From Sulfurovum sp. UBA1140 (GTDB lineage Bacteria; Campylobacterota; Campylobacteria; Campylobacterales; Sulfurovaceae), in the NCBI GenBank assembly GCA_002311915.1, contig DCAF01000034.1, positions 3,859-31,699 of the forward strand: 27,841 nucleotides of DNA. Direction: 5' to 3'. A program made the translations under genes and the position numbers. Positions 1 through 8,204 of the stretch are shown one piece after another; position 1 is the stretch's first letter, and every line of letters starts with the position of its first letter. The notes beneath the pieces were generated by a model. It did not search any database and had not been told where the DNA came from. It saw nothing but the letters and a program-made list of their open reading frames with translations.

Positions 1-436
1 CTCTTTTACCTATTTTTTTGCTTTTGCCATCTTCATCTTTCTCTCTTTTGTCCAATTTTTTTAGAAATTTAACAAAACTATTAAAGAGATTTCTATCATA
101 ATCTATATTTATCTGCTCATCAGAAGTTGCAAATAGATTATTCTTGATATTTATATCAACTCCTAAAATTTTATCTCTGTTTGAGATTACTTTTTTACTT
201 TGGTTTTTATTTGAGTCTTTTGAGATTATATTATTGGCAACAGGTCTACTCTTCTCAATTTTCATAGTCAGATTGACTCTTTTTAGGCTATTCTCTTCAA
301 ATTGCATCGTATATATTTTGCTATAATCTTCAAAATTGAGATGATATGATTGGTCTGTTTTTATGGGAATATCTATCTGATATTTTCTGCTAACTCCTCG
401 TTTGGTCTGCTTATCATCCTTAGACCAGTTTGTATC
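1..436 (-). pseudogene. TnpB-like (IS200/IS605 OrfB) transposase remnant, N-terminus missing, runs off the left edge
   Basis: One open minus-strand frame runs from a stop inside the end of the response-regulator gene (437-439) to the window edge with no credible start codon or ribosome binding site. It contains the RuvC-I type motif KILGVDINIKNNLFATSDE, with the first catalytic Asp in GVD, followed by a Lys/Arg-rich helix of the kind that follows RuvC-I in TnpB. Just before it lies RVNLTMKIEKSRP, which fits the end of the TnpB wedge/beta-barrel region. TnpB proteins normally have about 150 more residues in front (helical and wedge domains). Those are absent here, because the frame is occupied by the regulator gene. 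I therefore read it as a 5'-truncated remnant; the state of its 3' part lies outside the window. The family call rests on recalled motifs. Confidence 0.55.
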
Positions 437-1103
437 CTATTCCCCAAACAGGAACAAAGTAATTTTTTTCTCCTGTGGGGTCTATCTTTTTTTTGAGACG
501 GTTAATGGCAACATTAATGGTTTTATCATGAGAGTCTGCACGGTCATTACCCCAGACCTCTTCTCGTAGAAATTCACGCTCTATGGGTTGATTGGCATTT
601 TTAATAAATGTATGCAGTAGATTGAATTCCATATTGGTTAAAGGTATGCTTATTTTGTCAATATTTAGTGTTCGTTCTCGTATATCTAAAATAAGGTCAC
701 GATGTTTTATCTTATTTTGTTGTATCGCCCCTGCACGTTTTAAGATGGCTTCTATTCTAAAAAGTAGCTCTTTGGTTCTAAAGGGTTTGGTAATATAATC
801 ATCTCCACCCCGTTGAAAACCTTCATCTATCTGAGCATCTTTACTTTTGGCAGTTAGAAATATAACAGGGGTCTCATGACCCATCCCCCGTAGGTATTTT
901 ACAAATTCACTCCCCTCTCTATCGGGCAAATTTCTATCTACAATTAGTAGGGCTACCTCTTCCTCCTCTAAAAATTGTTCAACATTTTCAGTGCTAAGAA
1001 AACCAGTAACGGCATATCCATTTTTGACAAGGTGGTATTCTATAAGTTCTAAAATATCCTCTTCATCTTCAATAACAACAATTTCAATAGGTTCATCTTT
1101 CAT
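420..1103 (-). CDS. OmpR/PhoB-family two-component response regulator
   Basis: A 227-residue protein with a receiver domain (about 1-120) and a C-terminal winged-helix DNA-binding domain (about 130-227, with the recognition-helix region KTINVAINRLKKKI). The receiver shows the acidic cluster EDEED near residue 12, the phospho-acceptor Asp56 in LLIVDRNLP, Thr84 in FLTAK and Lys106 in YITKPF, so phosphotransfer should be intact. Its role would be transcription control by a partner histidine kinase. Such kinases usually lie next to the regulator, but upstream is a 162-bp spacer and an antiporter operon, and downstream the stop codon lies inside a transposase remnant. The kinase is therefore either elsewhere or was lost when the transposon arrived. 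The target genes cannot be told from sequence. Confidence 0.93.
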   Translation of the reverse strand: MKDEPIEIVVIEDEEDILELIEYHLVKNGYAVTGFLSTENVEQFLEEEEVALLIVDRNLPDREGSEFVKYLRGMGHETPVIFLTAKSKDAQIDEGFQRGGDDYITKPFRTKELLFRIEAILKRAGAIQQNKIKHRDLILDIRERTLNIDKISIPLTNMEFNLLHTFIKNANQPIEREFLREEVWGNDRADSHDKTINVAINRLKKKIDPTGEKNYFVPVWGIGYKLV

Positions 1104-1265
1104 CTTGCTATCTTACTATTAATTGGTTACGAAATGGTAACATCTGAAAGATAAGGTGCTTAATTTACTTAAGTCGGTAAGTGACTCCAGCAAATAGACT
1201 TTTATCAAAAAACTTCGTAACCACTAACCTCTTGACAAAACAAACAAATTATTAATGTAGAAAAC

Positions 1266-2426
1266 TTATGAGGAGGGTTTAGCAATCCATTTTATAGCGA
1301 CCATGGCAACAATAACCTCTAGTAGACTGGCTAGAATAAGTGCGTAGTAGTGGTGTTCATCAAGTATTCCATGATGGTGTCCAATAGTAGCTGTGGCAAT
1401 GAGTAGGGTAAGAGGCATCGAGAGGGAGAGGGCAACAAGAATGGCATTTCTTTTGCCAATGATATTTCTAAGAGAAAAGCCAGAAATAACCCGAATCATA
1501 ATCATTAAAACAAGTATCTTAACGGCTGTTCCAATGGCAGGTATAAAAAAGTCATAATCAAATGAAGCACCAACATGAATAAAAAATATGGGTACTAAAA
1601 AGCCAAATCCAAAACTGGACATTTTATGCTCTAACTCTTTTTTATGATGAAAAAAAGTAGAGATAAAGAGACCTGCAATAAAGGCACCAAATGCCAATTC
1701 TAAATAGAGAAGCTTCATAATAACAATCATAATAAAGAAAATACCCATGGCAAATCGAAGGTCCTGATCTTTGGCATCGGTATGTGGCATGATTGTGCCT
1801 TTAAACTCAGGATACCACCAAAAAATAAGGCGTAAGAGATAATAGAGTCCTAAGACAACACCTAAAAAGGCAACCAGTAGGAGTATTTTGTAAAAAAGTT
1901 CTTGACTAAAACCAAGAGCCAGAGCAACCTCTAGGATGGTTAGAACGGTAATGCTTAGGACTTCACCAATGACCCCAACCAATAGGGCTACTTTAATCCA
2001 TGGGGTATCTTTACCGTACTCTTTGGATAGGGTTGCTAAGAGTCCTATTGAGATAAGTGGCAGAGCAGCAGTAATAATGGGGTTTAAATCTAAAATAAGT
2101 TGACCTATAAAAAATGCTGAACCACCTAAAATAGCTAAGAAACTAATGGCTTGAACGGTGTATTCTTTGGGATTTTTACCAATACTTTTAAGGTTGACCT
2201 CTAATCCTGCTAAGAACATAAGGTATAAAAAACCAACCTCTGCCATTAAGTCAAAATAGTTGTTTCCATCGTGAGCAGTTCCTGCGCTTATGAAGCCTAA
2301 GGCTCCTAAAACAGAACCAACAATAATTTCGATGGGAGCTGTGGGAAGTCTGAAAAAATTTGAGAGATAAGGAGACAACACTAAGACCAACGAGAGTGTT
2401 AGTATTAGCGTAACATTGCTATCCAT
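1266..2426 (-). CDS. CPA2-type cation:proton antiporter (Na+/H+ exchanger domain, KefB-like membrane part)
   Basis: A 386-residue, almost entirely hydrophobic protein with about 11-13 predicted membrane segments. Family hallmarks include the N-terminal PYLSNFFRLPTAPIEIIVGS, FLAGLEVNLKSI near residue 90 and FFIHVGASFD in the later part. It lacks the cytoplasmic TrkA-N/RCK domain of full KefB/KefC, so it corresponds to the transporter core alone. It would exchange monovalent cations for protons at the inner membrane. The start codon overlaps the bioB stop by 8 nt, and an AAGGTGG sequence lies inside the bioB end, so translation is probably coupled. It is the last gene of the topA / phosphodiesterase / bioB operon. 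The transported ion cannot be read from the sequence. Confidence 0.88.
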   Translation of the reverse strand: MDSNVTLILTLSLVLVLSPYLSNFFRLPTAPIEIIVGSVLGALGFISAGTAHDGNNYFDLMAEVGFLYLMFLAGLEVNLKSIGKNPKEYTVQAISFLAILGGSAFFIGQLILDLNPIITAALPLISIGLLATLSKEYGKDTPWIKVALLVGVIGEVLSITVLTILEVALALGFSQELFYKILLLVAFLGVVLGLYYLLRLIFWWYPEFKGTIMPHTDAKDQDLRFAMGIFFIMIVIMKLLYLELAFGAFIAGLFISTFFHHKKELEHKMSSFGFGFLVPIFFIHVGASFDYDFFIPAIGTAVKILVLMIMIRVISGFSLRNIIGKRNAILVALSLSMPLTLLIATATIGHHHGILDEHHYYALILASLLEVIVAMVAIKWIAKPSS

Positions 2427-3267
2427 GACAGCTTGTTGCCACCTTATAACCTATATGCTCTAGCATGGTTTGGTCTTTGAGTGGTGTATCTCCTGTGGTG
2501 GTTAGGTAGTCTCCTATAACAATGGAGTTGACTCCTGCTTCAAACATTGCTTGTTCTGCTCCAGCAAAAATCAGTTCTCGCCCACCTGCAACCATAAGTA
2601 ATCTGTCGTTACCCAAAAGTTTTTTAGCTTTTTTAATAATATCTAGTGCTTCATTTTTGCTAATATTTCTGCTCTTAATGGGCAGTGCAGGATTGGGAAT
2701 ATAGAAGTTTAAAGGGGTTGATTCGGGTTGTAAAGAGACAATGGCATCTAACAGAGAGTCTCTATCTTCATCACTCTCACCCATACCCCAAATACCTCCA
2801 CTACAGAGCTGTAGCCCAACCTCTTTGACATTTAAACATGTTTGATAGCGTTCACTCCATGCGTGGGTGGTACAGATGGTTTTATAGTAGGCTTCAGAGG
2901 TCTCTAGGTTGTGGTTGTAACTGTCAATTCCACTCTCTTTTAAATAGCGTAACTGTTCAACAGTAGCCGTTCCATTACAGGCAATAAGGTTAAGGTTGTC
3001 AACCTTTTTTTTAATCGCTTTAGAGGCTTTGGCAACAAATTCAACTTTTTTATCATCAAGCCCTTTTCCTGCTGTTACCAAACAGTAGCCTAAAGCACCG
3101 TTGGCTTTGGCTTGTTGTGCCTCTTGAACAATAGTATCGATGCTTTTATAGTTGTAACGCTCTATATCGGCATGATAGCGTATGCTCTGGGTACAAAACT
3201 GACAATCTTCTTTGCAGATTCCACTCAAAATATTGTTGATGGCACATAAAAATATCTCTTTATTCAT
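2419..3267 (-). CDS. bioB: biotin synthase
   Basis: A 282-residue radical-SAM enzyme that inserts sulfur into dethiobiotin, the last step of biotin synthesis. The [4Fe-4S]-binding cysteines are Cys18, Cys22 and Cys25 in CKEDCQFC. Further conserved stretches are ACNGT, LQLCSGGIWGMGE and the C-terminal MVAGGRE, and cysteines in the first two fit the [2Fe-2S] site. The length matches the short BioB typical of Campylobacterota, and the protein begins close to the radical-SAM motif without the extra N-terminal helix of E. coli BioB. It sits 13 nt downstream of the phosphodiesterase gene and overlaps the antiporter gene. Biotin genes are dispersed here: the likely bioC lies about 20 kb away on the other strand. 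Confidence 0.96.
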   Translation of the reverse strand: MNKEIFLCAINNILSGICKEDCQFCTQSIRYHADIERYNYKSIDTIVQEAQQAKANGALGYCLVTAGKGLDDKKVEFVAKASKAIKKKVDNLNLIACNGTATVEQLRYLKESGIDSYNHNLETSEAYYKTICTTHAWSERYQTCLNVKEVGLQLCSGGIWGMGESDEDRDSLLDAIVSLQPESTPLNFYIPNPALPIKSRNISKNEALDIIKKAKKLLGNDRLLMVAGGRELIFAGAEQAMFEAGVNSIVIGDYLTTTGDTPLKDQTMLEHIGYKVATSCHG

Positions 3268-3280
3268 AGAATGATTATAC

Positions 3281-3799
3281 TCAAAGAATATTAATGTTAC
3301 GCACTGTCCAGACCTCTTTATGGGGTTCTCTAAAGTAATGAGTCACGCTAAATTTACCGTTATCAATCTTAATCATGGCACACTCTGTTAAGTTTTTCTC
3401 TCTGGCACACACTTCACCTGGGTTAAGAAAGAGGGTTTCACCCTGCATTTGGGCTTCAAACATATGGGTATGTCCCGAGATAACAATATCTGCATCAGCA
3501 CTCATATAATAGGGCATGTGCATCATTTTTATCTTAATATCATGAATGGTGAGGTAGTGGGGTTCTTGATAGATGGGGTATTTACCATAGAGGGGTATAA
3601 GTAGGGTGTCGTTGTTACCATAAACACAAGTATAGGGAACCCCCGAGGCTTTAAGCATAAGTAGATGCTCTTCTATCTCTAAGTCTCCTGCATGCAGAAG
3701 ATACTCTGCACCACAAGAGATAAGTTGTACAATCGCCTTTTGATGAAGTTTTGTTTTTCGGTGGCTATCGGATATAACACCTATTTTAAGTTTTTGCAT
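3281..3799 (-). CDS. YfcE/MJ0936-type metallophosphoesterase
   Basis: A calcineurin-like phosphoesterase of about 172 residues with the metal-binding signatures in order: GVISDSH (Asp11, His13), HAGDLE, YGNND, HMPYY and SGHTH. The small YfcE family hydrolyses phosphodiesters in a Mn2+-dependent way; the natural substrate here is unknown. I chose the ATG at 3799 because the protein then starts right at the first beta strand (MQKLKIGVISD) and AAAAGAGAG lies just in front. An in-frame GTG at 3832 and ATG at 3829 would add an 11-residue tail lying within topA. The chosen start overlaps the topA stop by 14 nt, so expression is probably coupled to topA. Confidence 0.9.
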   Translation of the reverse strand: MQKLKIGVISDSHRKTKLHQKAIVQLISCGAEYLLHAGDLEIEEHLLMLKASGVPYTCVYGNNDTLLIPLYGKYPIYQEPHYLTIHDIKIKMMHMPYYMSADADIVISGHTHMFEAQMQGETLFLNPGEVCAREKNLTECAMIKIDNGKFSVTHYFREPHKEVWTVRNINIL

Positions 3800-6047
3800 C
3801 TCTCTTTTCACTCTCTTTGTTTGAGCCATCACCTTTTAATTTATCCGAAGGGACGGCTTCTTTAAATTTACAGCTTTTTTCGATACACTCAAAAAATTCT
3901 CCTGTTTTTAGAACTTTATGAACAACCATCCCTTTACAATCAGGGCATTTCCATGTTAAAGGTTCTCCATTTGAGATAAATTTACACTTTGGATAGTTGG
4001 CACATCCATAGAACTTACCACGTTTTCCCTCTTTTTCAAGAATTTTAGCTCCACATTTTGGACAAGGAACTTCTAGCTCTCTTGGAGGTACAAGTGGTTT
4101 AGCATTTTTACATTTAGGATAGGCAGAACATGCCAAGAATTTACCTCGACGGCTATCCTTAATAATCATAAACTCACCACACTTATCACAAGGAATATCG
4201 GTTGTTTCAGGTTCTGGTGGGGTATTACCCTCTAGGTCGGTGGTGTATTTACATTTAGGGAAATTACTACAGGCAATAAATTCACCGTAACGACCTTTTC
4301 GACGTAGAAGTTCACTGTCACATTTTGGACAAAACTTACCCGTTGGAATTGCCATTTTCTTACTTTCAATATTGGCTTTACCATCAGTGATTTTTTTCAT
4401 AAATGGATCATAAAAGTCACTTAAAACTTTTTGCCAATCAAGTTTTCCCTCATCGACTTCATCAAGTTTTGCTTCCATATTCGAGGTAAAGGCACTGTCT
4501 ACAATTTCTGAAAAATGCTCTTCTAGCATCTCTATAACGGTAAAGGCGACTTCGGTTGGGTGAATACGTTTCTTTTGAAGCTCGATATATTTTCGCGTTT
4601 GTAAAATGCTAATGGTCGGGGCGTAGGTACTTGGTCGCCCAATGCCCAAAGACTCTAGTTTTTTAATAAGACTGGCTTCATTATATCGTGCAGGTGGTTC
4701 GGTGAAGTGCTGTTCTGGTTTAATTTTATCAAGTGTTACTTTTTGAGCCTTTTTTAGCTCGGGAAGGAGTTTATCTTTCTCGTTATAACCTGTTACTTTG
4801 TAAAAACCATCAAACAGAAGCTTTCTTTCACTTGCTTTAAAAGTAGACTTTTCGCCTTTAAAAAGAAGTGTCTGTGATTCTAATCGTGCTTCGGTCATCT
4901 GACAGGCTAAAAAACGGCTATGAATAAGTCTATAGAGCTTAAACTCGTCGGCATTAAGATAATCTTTGGCAACAAGTGGGGTGAACTCTACCATGGTGGG
5001 GCGAATCGCTTCGTGTGCCTCTTGAGCCCCTTTGGCTTTACTGTTATAGATTTTTGCTTTAGTTGGAAGATAATCTTTTCCAAAATTACTTTCTATATAG
5101 TCTCGGGCGTTTATTACAGCCTCTTTTGCCAAATTAAGACTGTCGGTTCTCATGTAGGTAATAACCCCCATGTTGCCTTGGTCTGTCTTGACCCCTTCAT
5201 AGAGTTTCTGTGCCACCATCATGGTTTTTTTAGGAGAAAACCCCAGCTGTGTCGAGGCAGATTGTTGCAAAGTAGAGGTCATAAATGGAGGAGGAGTTTT
5301 GCTTTTTCGTTCTCGTTTTTCAAGCGACTCTACCACAAAATTTTCTTGTTTAGCCGAGAGGACAATTTCGGTTGCCATTGCCTCATTTTTGATGCTCATT
5401 TTATCTATTTTTTCTCCAGAGAACTCATGAATAGAGGCATCAATATTATTCTCAAATAGGGCTTCAATACTCCAATACTCTTCAGGTTTAAACGCCGTTA
5501 TCTCTCGTTCTCTATCAATAACTATTTTAAGTGATGAACTCTGAACACGACCTGCGCTTAAGCCTTTTTGAATTTTACTGGCTAAGAGGGGTGAGAGTTT
5601 GTAACCCACCATTCTATCAAGCAATCTTCTTGCTTGTTGGGCATTAACACTGTTCATATCAATGCTTCTTGGGTTGTCCAAGGCGTGTTGTATGGCTGTC
5701 TTGGTAATTTCATGAAAAACAATTCTAGGTAGGGTCGTTGGATCTTTTTTAATCGCCATGGCAATGTGGTACCCAATGGCTTCTCCTTCACGGTCTTCAT
5801 CGGTTGCGATAAAGATGGTCTCTGCCTCTTTAGCCAATTTTTTAAGCTCTTTAACCACAGGGTTAACATCTCTTGGTATCGAGTATTTGGGAGTAAAAGT
5901 TCCATCCTCTTCAACGGTAATACCAAATGAACTTTTTGGTAAGTCACGAATATGCCCTTTTGAGGCAACAACCTTATAATTCCGTCCAAGGAAATTGCTG
6001 ATGGTTCTAGCTTTTGCTGGGGACTCAACGATAATTAAATTTTTCAT
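3786..6047 (-). CDS. topA: DNA topoisomerase I (type IA)
   Basis: A 753-residue enzyme that relaxes negatively supercoiled DNA through a covalent 5'-phosphotyrosine intermediate. The N-terminal TOPRIM domain has IVESPAKA and the metal site ATDEDREGEA. The active-site tyrosine is Tyr298 in ITYMRTDS. Conserved SAGRVQS and GIGRPSTYA are present. The C-terminus carries four tandem four-cysteine zinc ribbons (three of the CPKC...CxxYPKC kind and a fourth starting CPDCKG), which bind single-stranded DNA. The start was set at the ATG at 6047 (MKNLIIVESPAK), preceded by AGAGAGTAT; an upstream in-frame GTG at 6062 adds five residues without family support. It heads the operon with the phosphodiesterase, bioB and the antiporter. 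Confidence 0.97.
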   Translation of the reverse strand: MKNLIIVESPAKARTISNFLGRNYKVVASKGHIRDLPKSSFGITVEEDGTFTPKYSIPRDVNPVVKELKKLAKEAETIFIATDEDREGEAIGYHIAMAIKKDPTTLPRIVFHEITKTAIQHALDNPRSIDMNSVNAQQARRLLDRMVGYKLSPLLASKIQKGLSAGRVQSSSLKIVIDREREITAFKPEEYWSIEALFENNIDASIHEFSGEKIDKMSIKNEAMATEIVLSAKQENFVVESLEKRERKSKTPPPFMTSTLQQSASTQLGFSPKKTMMVAQKLYEGVKTDQGNMGVITYMRTDSLNLAKEAVINARDYIESNFGKDYLPTKAKIYNSKAKGAQEAHEAIRPTMVEFTPLVAKDYLNADEFKLYRLIHSRFLACQMTEARLESQTLLFKGEKSTFKASERKLLFDGFYKVTGYNEKDKLLPELKKAQKVTLDKIKPEQHFTEPPARYNEASLIKKLESLGIGRPSTYAPTISILQTRKYIELQKKRIHPTEVAFTVIEMLEEHFSEIVDSAFTSNMEAKLDEVDEGKLDWQKVLSDFYDPFMKKITDGKANIESKKMAIPTGKFCPKCDSELLRRKGRYGEFIACSNFPKCKYTTDLEGNTPPEPETTDIPCDKCGEFMIIKDSRRGKFLACSAYPKCKNAKPLVPPRELEVPCPKCGAKILEKEGKRGKFYGCANYPKCKFISNGEPLTWKCPDCKGMVVHKVLKTGEFFECIEKSCKFKEAVPSDKLKGDGSNKESEKRDAKT

Positions 6048-6211
6048 ATACTCTCTACACACCCATATAATATTTTTTTGAATTGTAACAAAAATTTAAC
6101 AAAATAGGCTGATATAAAAATTAAAATTAATTTTTCCACTTAACTAATATAAACAATAAATATTTTAATCACATTTAGATATACTCTACTTAAAAAATAG
6201 TTGGGAAATTA

Positions 6212-7015
6212 ATGTTTTTTACAAATAAAATTAAAGCATGGTTCAGATGCTGGGAACCAAAAGTTAAAACGAGTCGATATTTACACAACTTACGTTACTA
6301 TTTTTGGTGTACCAATACACCGTTTATATGGATTAGTATAGGATTAGTTTTTTTGATAGCTTTGATGTGGGCATTGTTTATTCCTTGGGGAATGGTATTC
6401 TTTATCTATTTATGTATAGTTTTTCTTATGTTTGCTTATGTCAATTTCTATGGTTCAAAGAAATTTTCAAAGTTAAAACTAAAAGGCATCGAAGATTATA
6501 TTAGCGAGGGTAAAAAAGCCTATGAAGCAGATATTCGAGGGGCAGTGGCGAAAGATTTAAAGATTAAACCCAATGACCCTCAACTCTATTTTATCGCTAG
6601 TGGGGGTAAAAACTGTGGTTGTAAAAAATTAAAACTTTTAATTAAACAAGAGGCATTTGTTGTTTTTTTAGGAGAGTATCGTTTTAGAATCTATACCAAG
6701 TGTGCAGGGTATAATTTATTACATCCTAAATTGGATAAAAAATGTACCCCTGCAGGACGAGCATGTGGAGACAATACCGAACACTACTATACACGAATAG
6801 AAGAGATTTCGTTAGCAGGTGGGGCAGTGCATATAGAGTTTGATACAGGAAAAAGTATAGAGATTAAAGCAGGTGGTAGCAACAAAAAGATTTTGGAGTT
6901 TATTCGTGAAAAACTAGGAGATATAGAGAAGAGTAAAAAACGAGACAATCTTAAAGAGGCACTGCACAGTGTAGAGGCATCTATTAAAAGTTTAAAAACA
7001 AAGGAAGAGAAGTAA
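6212..7015 (+). CDS. unknown membrane protein with two N-terminal spans and a soluble C-terminal domain
   Basis: I do not recognise a named family. The 267-residue product has a short cytoplasmic-looking Lys/Arg-rich start, two closely spaced membrane segments (about 38-57 and 59-80, a hairpin topology), then a soluble domain of about 185 residues. That domain has a Cys pair in NCGCKK and further cysteines in KCAGYN, KKCTPAG and RACGD, which could bind metal or form a cluster. It also has a beta-rich stretch IEEISLAGGAVHIEFDTGK that looks like a bacterial PH-like fold, and a Lys/Glu-rich helical tail. It is transcribed divergently from topA across a 164-bp AT-rich spacer and converges with the LysM gene with only 2 bp between the stop codons. 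Confidence 0.7.
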   Translation: MFFTNKIKAWFRCWEPKVKTSRYLHNLRYYFWCTNTPFIWISIGLVFLIALMWALFIPWGMVFFIYLCIVFLMFAYVNFYGSKKFSKLKLKGIEDYISEGKKAYEADIRGAVAKDLKIKPNDPQLYFIASGGKNCGCKKLKLLIKQEAFVVFLGEYRFRIYTKCAGYNLLHPKLDKKCTPAGRACGDNTEHYYTRIEEISLAGGAVHIEFDTGKSIEIKAGGSNKKILEFIREKLGDIEKSKKRDNLKEALHSVEASIKSLKTKEEK

Positions 7016-7017
7016 CC

Positions 7018-7887
7018 TTAACTTCCTGCAGGGATACGAAGTCTCTGCCCTACATAAATATGGTCAGGATTTTTAATCACTTCAGGATTGGCAGTTAAAA
7101 TTTTGATATAATCATCATACTTACCATAGGCTCTTTTGGCTAACTTTGATAGAGTATCACCCTTTTGAACAATAATAATTCGCATCTCATTAGAACGTAT
7201 AGCTACCTCTTTGGTAATTAGTTGGGTATAGTTTGTGGTTTTGCTTTTAGGGTGGGTATTAATTTCACTGCTCATTTGATTAGAGAGTTGAGAAAGAGAA
7301 TCAAGGTTGCTGTTTTTATTTTTCTGAATAATAACTTTATTGTAATGGTTCGAGGCTTGAATTGAGGGTTTGTTATTAATTACCTCTTTGCTGTTAAGAT
7401 TTTTTAGCTCTACCGTATAGGTTCTGCCTTTTAACTCATCTACCTCTTGTGACATTAATGCTTTACTGTAGTTTTCATCACTTTGGGTAAGAGTTGTTTG
7501 TATTATAGAACTGTTTTTGTTTGTCTGTTTTTCTGTTAGGCTACTACTGCTCTCTTCTCTCTCCATCTTATTCATAACAATCTTTACAATTTGTGCAATG
7601 TCATTAGAACGAAGAGAGGCATTAGTTACCTGTGGTAAGCTTGAGATATGCTCTGAGATTTTAAGTTCGGTTGTTTTTGCAATACTAGAGATCTCTGGTT
7701 GCATGATCTGTTGTTGAGTCTCTTTAGAGATAAACATATATCCAAAAATAATAAGTACCAACAAAAAGACAATTAATAATATTTTGATAATGGTATTTAA
7801 AAAAGTTCTCTCTCTAGGATAGGGGTTTGAATAACTATAAGCATTATAATAGTCACTGTTGGCATTGCTTCTTTTATTATAGTACAT
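7018..7887 (-). CDS. membrane-anchored LysM-domain protein
   Basis: A 289-residue protein with a Tyr/Asn/Ser-rich N-terminal tail (1-28), one transmembrane anchor (about 31-54), a long low-complexity linker rich in Ser, Asn, Gln and Lys, and a single C-terminal LysM module (about 237-286) with VQKGDTLSKLAKRAYG and the closing NPDHIYVGQRLRIP. LysM modules bind N-acetylglucosamine-containing glycans, so the protein probably spans the periplasm from the inner membrane to the peptidoglycan. No catalytic domain is visible. The ATG is preceded by AGGAG at good spacing. The gene is monocistronic on the minus strand and faces away from the structured region at 8065-8188. Confidence 0.85.
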   Translation of the reverse strand: MYYNKRSNANSDYYNAYSYSNPYPRERTFLNTIIKILLIVFLLVLIIFGYMFISKETQQQIMQPEISSIAKTTELKISEHISSLPQVTNASLRSNDIAQIVKIVMNKMEREESSSSLTEKQTNKNSSIIQTTLTQSDENYSKALMSQEVDELKGRTYTVELKNLNSKEVINNKPSIQASNHYNKVIIQKNKNSNLDSLSQLSNQMSSEINTHPKSKTTNYTQLITKEVAIRSNEMRIIIVQKGDTLSKLAKRAYGKYDDYIKILTANPEVIKNPDHIYVGQRLRIPAGS

Positions 7888-8064
7888 GGTTTCTCCTTTA
7901 TATACATCTATGCTCTATCACTGTAACATACACAATAGAACCTTAATAGTTAATTTATGTTTTATTCTAACATTTTTAAACTTAATTTTGAATTTAAAAT
8001 ATATTATTAAGTTATTAAATTATTTTTATTTTTAAAACTTCACAATTTTAACACATTCTGTTGT

Positions 8065-8188
8065 TATAATGTTGCCATGAGAGTCATAATATTCTCCTCA
8101 ATTATTTCCCTAATTGGCTCTCATAGGTAGTTTCATATTTCATATGATATACTTTCCCACATTCGATTAGAAACGATGTGAGACTACC
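8065..8188 (+). promoter_or_regulatory. perfect -10 box followed by two adjacent hairpins (candidate structured leader RNA or small RNA)
   Basis: TATAAT at 8065-8070 predicts transcription starting near 8077. Exactly there begins the first stem: ATGAGAGTCA (8077-8086) pairs with TGGCTCTCAT (8115-8124), 10 bp with one G-U. An alternative inner hairpin CAATTA/TAATTG (8099-8104/8111-8116) is also possible. One base later comes the second stem, GGTAGTTTCAT (8126-8136) with GTGAGACTACC (8178-8188), 11 bp with two G-U pairs. This competes with a smaller hairpin CACATTCG/CGATGTG (8158-8165/8174-8180) lying just after a second possible -10, TATACT (8148-8153). The structure ends 16 nt before the start codon of the decayed gene at 8205. 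I matched no known riboswitch class. The stems are seen directly; the RNA role is inferred. Confidence 0.5.
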
Positions 8189-8204
8189 AAGATAAAGAGG
8201 CTTT

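Noticed and set aside
1124..1223. A 10-bp perfect inverted repeat (TGGTTACGAA / TTCGTAACCA) 80 bp apart between the regulator and antiporter genes
   Set aside because: It might be a tiny mobile element, but it has no target-site duplication and such a match is expected a few times by chance in 28 kb of AT-rich DNA.
4920..5459. A 179-codon plus-strand ORF antisense to topA
   Set aside because: It lies entirely within the conserved topA coding region, is rich in Phe and Cys as expected of a shadow frame, and has no ribosome binding site.
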